DNA of 64,000 nt from Microplitis mediator (taxonomy: Eukaryota; Arthropoda; Insecta; Hymenoptera; Braconidae), in assembly GCF_029852145.1 (NCBI RefSeq), contig NC_079971.1:21079563-21143562 (forward strand), in the 5' to 3' direction. The position numbers and the translations under genes were made by a program. Shown piece after piece: positions 60,218 through 64,000 of the stretch; within the stretch, counting starts at the first letter, position 1, and every line of letters starts with the position of its first letter. The notes beneath the pieces are model-generated. The model saw nothing but the letters and a program-made list of their open reading frames with translations, ran no database searches and had not been told where the DNA came from.

Positions 60218-61244
60218 ATTAGGGTGTGTCAAAAAAAAATATTTTTTTTTTTTTTAAGGTCTCATAGTCTCAAAAGCTTCTTTGGGACCTAAAAAAAATT
60301 CTCCTAAAAAATCAGCTCGATATCTCGAAAATTGGGCTGGCGGTTTACAAGTTCATTTTCCCATTCAAAATACATGTAAAAATTTTTTTTTTTAGTTTTT
60401 CGAGGAAAAATCAAAGAAAAAAATTTTTTTTCCAATTTTGAATTTCTCACCTTTATAGGAAATTGAATTCCTTACAAAAATGTCTTGAATAGTCATGTTC
60501 GTAACTACAATATAAAAAAAGTTACAAGCCCCCAAAGTTAAAAAAAAAAATAATTTTTCTTCTATGTATAATTATTATTTTTACTTTCTTGTTATTAATT
60601 GGTGATATTTTTTTCTTCTAATTTTAATTTTCAATCTTCTATATAACATCTTCAATAAAATTTTCAAATTTAAAACGTTTTAGTAACTCACTTAACCGCT
60701 ACAGAACATTATTATAATAAAAAAATCTATTTTATCGAGTGATTGACACCAATACACAAAAAAAGTTAATCGTCACAGTTTTAAATTATTTTTTAAATAT
60801 TTCTTGCATAAAAATAGCTATATATAGAAGATTGAAAATTTAAATTAGAAGAAAAAAATACCACCAATCAATAACAAAAAAGTAAAAACAATAATTATAC
60901 CTAAAAAAAAAAACTTTTTTTTGAACTTTGGGAGCTTGTAACTTTTTTGATATTGTAGTTACGAGCATGACAATTCATGACATTTTTGTAGGGAATTTAA
61001 TTTTCTATAAGAGTGTGAAATTCAAAATTGGAATAAAAATTTGTTTCGTTGATTTTTCCTCGAAAAACTAAAAAAAAAATTTTTTACATGTATTTTAAAT
61101 GGGAAAATGAACTTGTAAACCGCCAGCTCAATTTTCGAGATATCGAGCTGATTTTTAGGAGAATTTTTTTTTTGTCCCAAAGAAACTTTTGAGACTATGA
61201 GACCTTAAAAAAAAAAAATTCATTTTATTTTGACACACCCTAAT
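60218..61244. mobile_element. ATTAGGGTGTGTC-TIR foldback
   Basis: Ends ATTAGGGTGTGTCAAAA / TTTTGACACACCCTAAT inside (AT)n. Arms of about 500 bp mirror around ~60730 (GGTCTCATAGTCTCAAAAG at 60258 mirrors 61185-61204). No ORF. Confidence 0.9.
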
Positions 61245-62680
61245 ATATATATATATAAATTTTTAAGCTTTATTATCGTTCAAATTTAATTTTTTAGTTC
61301 GAAACAATCAAAAACAAAATTCCGTCTGGTAGTTGGTTTAAACGTGCACTTGAACAAAACCGCAATTACCGAGGCTTAATTGTTCTCACGTTGATGAGCA
61401 ATGGAGTTGAATTTGAAGGGCATGTACAGCTATAGACAAATATTATTTAGATAAACAGGGAATGGCTAAAGAACGAGCGAATTGTCGTAAACGACAGTTG
61501 AACAGACATATATATTTATATATATATATATATAAATTTAAATCACCGATGTGTCAGATTAAATTCGTGTTTATGCTTCGGTAATTACATTTATTCATTC
61601 AATTTATATTATATTCCACCCTCCCTCTATTTTATGTTCAATGTTATTATTCATTTGTCATTTTGAATGCCTGATGTACATTTAAAACAATAACGCCGCG
61701 GTTTAATATATTATATAGATATCATACAATATAACAATTCACGTTATTAAATATTTATAGATGCATTTTATAAGCCATTTAATTTTAATATTTATTTTTT
61801 ATTATTTAACTCGAGTTTCGGATCAGTCATTGCAAATAAAATATTTATTGCTCCATTTCAATAGCGATTATTTTTATTTCTTTTAATTAACACATCAGAT
61901 GACTTTAATTTTTTTCTACTTTGGTATTTAATAGAATTTATGAACTTTTTCTGGTGATTTTTTCCATTTTTTATTAATATATGTTTAAATTTACCTAGTG
62001 GTAATAACTGAATTCAGATAGAATATTAAGCTCGACTAGGTTCGAGTGGGTCAGTCTGGCAATTCCCAGCCACTTGAATTCTCAATTATTGGTTGGTTGA
62101 AAATATATAATAAAATCCAATGAAGGAAATCGATTAAATGCAATTACAAGACTTTTTTTTTTATAATTTCAATGCTCGATCAATAAAAATATAAATATAG
62201 AAAAAGGTAAAGCCAAATGAGGACACGATAATTTGAGTCGAAAATAAAGGAATTCGTGACGTATTTAGTTCACTTTTTTCTATAGAAATTTAAATTTGTG
62301 TGAAAAAAGAAATATGTAGTCAATAATTAAGGGGGTGGGGCAAAATGTGACATCACTTTTGAGAAAAGAATTTTTTTGGAAAATTATCTGCTGTCTGTAG
62401 AAAAAATGTGGGGGAGTTGGTCAGCCAAAAAGAGCGACCATTTAGAAATTTCAGAACAAAACGTGTTTTCGATGTTTTTTTTCTGATTTTATTATGGATC
62501 AGCAAAAAAAAATGACGAGTTAAAATGAACTTTGAAAAAAAATTTGTAGAAAAAATGATATGGAATCAATTTGATTTTTTTTCTTGTCAATTTATAGTGA
62601 AAGAACTCTCAGTGTCAAATTACTGTAGATGTATTTCAATAAATAATTTACTAAGCGATAAATAATGTACAATTTATTTT
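61245..62680. other. AT-rich unique sequence
   Basis: (TA)n near 61508-61534. GGGGGTGGGGCAAAATGTGAC at 62332 is a family 7-like motif. No gene recognised. Confidence 0.45.
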
Positions 62681-63287
62681 TAACTTCCCGCTATGAAAAT
62701 TGTTAATTTTCAAAAATTCGGAAAGTTATTGGTTTCGGTCCGATTTACGAAAATCGAATTTCCATCAGAAGTCGACGTTTTGAGGTCCTAGGAAGCTATT
62801 CTGACTAATTTCAAGATGATGTCCGAGTGTATGTATGTACGTACGTATGTAAATACTTGTATCTTTTGAACGGATGAACCGATTTTGAACTTTAAGGTGT
62901 CATTCGACGCGGATTGGCAATATCTTGAAGCCGTAAGAAAATTGGGCTTGATCGGAGTAGGGCTCGTTCAGAGATATTCCAAAAATAAAATTTTTTCAAA
63001 AATGTTTTTTTTGGATAACTTTTAATGTGCTCGATGGATTGATTCCAAAATCCACTGGGCTCTAGGGCTTTATAAGCCGCGTCGAATGCCACCTCAACCA
63101 TCGAAATCGGTTCATTCGTTCGCGAGATATCGTGGGAGAAAGAAATGCTACAAAATGGTTTTTTATAAAACAATGGCATACAAAAGTATTTGCGAGCTCG
63201 AAGAGCTCGAAAATGTATTCACAATAATGTTTTCAAGCTCAACGAGCTCGAAAACAGCGGGAAGTTTCGGGGCTGGCCCGCAGGGTC
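62681..63287. mobile_element. AACTTCCCGC-TIR repeat, longer copy
   Basis: AACTTCCCGCT at 62681 and AGCGGGAAGTT at 63256-63266, followed by GGGGCTGGCCCGCAGGGTC as in 20103-20355. Contains a GTATGTACGTACGTATGT tract. The ~350 bp extra relative to the first copy includes GAGCTCGAA repeats (63195-63250). Overlapping frames on both strands are not genes. Confidence 0.8.
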
Positions 63288-63886
63288 AACTTATAGACCG
63301 ATTTTTTTAAATGTAGACACAGATACTTACACATAAAAAAATACTTGAAAAATGTTTTGAATTTTCTCAGTTGATAAAAACTAAAATTCGTGTAAATTTT
63401 CTCAAAACTTATAAATTAAATTGAAATTTTTTGATTATCTAATCAAAAACTCTTAAAATCAGGACACATGAAAGTTTGATGATGAATATCTTTTGAACGC
63501 TTAATTTAATCACCAAAACATAATACATCATTTTTATAGAGCAGTTAATATCCTACAATAATTTGTATTGCGCATTTTGTAATAGCCATGTATTGTCGAG
63601 TTATAAAATTCATAAACAAAAATAAAATTTGTCTTAAAATAATCAAACTTAAATCTTCAATATCATTCAAATGGTGAGGTTTATGAAAAAAATATAAGGT
63701 ACCTTTTTTGTAGAGCATTAAATTTCCTACAAAATTCTACGAGAATATTTTTCTGTACAATCAATTAATGATGAGGTATGAATTTTATTCTATTGGACTG
63801 AGAAAAAAATAAAAAACTGCGTTGCGGAGGATCTTCCTATTAAAATTAAGAGCTCATATTTGGTGAGAATTTTTTTAAGGTGTCTA
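63288..63886. other. Repeat-like AT-rich sequence
   Basis: Contains TTTTTTGTAGAGCATTAAAT and ATTAAAATTAAGAGCTCA modules of the long foldback family (63708-63860), probably a partial copy. No gene. Confidence 0.45.
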
Positions 63887-64000
63887 CACGGAGAAAAAAG
63901 TATAGTAAAAATTACAATACTATAGTAAAATTTACTAGACAGTAATAATTACATAATAAGATATTAAAAATTACTATATGCAATGTATTTTTTGCTAACA
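63887..64000. mobile_element. CACGGAGAAAAAAG-ended element, cut by the window end
   Basis: TA-CACGGAGAAAAAAGTATAG, then repeated TAGTAAAAATTAC words. Right end outside the window. Confidence 0.6.

Overview
This is an AT-rich eukaryotic, almost certainly insect, non-coding stretch: long A/T homopolymers, abundant microsatellites, no dense ORFs, no rRNA and no bacterial-style gene organisation. Its repeat style resembles what I remember of parasitoid-wasp (braconid) genomes, but nothing here proves the species. Only two protein-coding sequences stand out, and they are copies of one another. The rest is repeat-dominated intergenic or intronic DNA with a few GC-richer islands (about 10.9-11.7, 14.65-14.95, 19.5-19.9, 22.7-23.1, 48.1-48.25, 50.3-50.6, 53.3-54.0 and 58.3-58.9 kb) that could be conserved regulatory DNA or single exons of a large gene.

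The central object is a ~4.2 kb inverted duplication (31045-35250). Each ~1.6 kb arm carries one intact 262-codon, single-exon gene for a small N-terminally anchored membrane protein, and the two genes point outward from the centre. They are about 87% identical in protein. A 928-bp inverted-repeat element has inserted into the right arm only. The centre of the palindrome is built from the same modules as gene-less foldback elements elsewhere in the window.

The other dominant theme is a population of non-autonomous, terminal-inverted-repeat (TIR) elements, mostly flanked by TA, with termini of the type CACGG/CACTG/CACAG followed by an A-rich run. Many are filled with dozens of copies of a short self-complementary 'word', different for each family (TGGGAAYSRTTCCCA, ACACCGGTGT, GGAGTGAATTCACTCC, AACACAAA/TTTGTGTT, and so on). 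Several are nested: 421-2674 holds two insertions whose empty sites are seen in the sister copy, and 29086-30989 is a three-level nest. Longer foldbacks with ATTAGGGTG-type ends lie at 21.7-22.6, 38.8-39.6 and 60.2-61.2 kb, and a TTAA-flanked foldback at 52.3-52.8 kb.

Layout: 0-2.7 kb nested elements; 2.7-7.4 kb mostly unique plus one TIR element; 7.4-8.5 kb a 149-bp satellite-like array; 8.5-15.3 kb unique sequence with palindromic-word elements at 12.1-12.7 and 13.3-13.7 kb; 15.3-27.4 kb foldbacks, two tRNA-like sequences and a 51-bp tandem array; 29.1-35.3 kb the nested element abutting the gene palindrome; 35.3-52 kb mostly unique with scattered foldbacks and one possible first coding exon at 44.3 kb; 52-64 kb foldbacks, an AT-rich TIR element between long direct repeats, and an ACGGTAAATT-type array. 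All comparisons were made by eye within the window; no database was searched.
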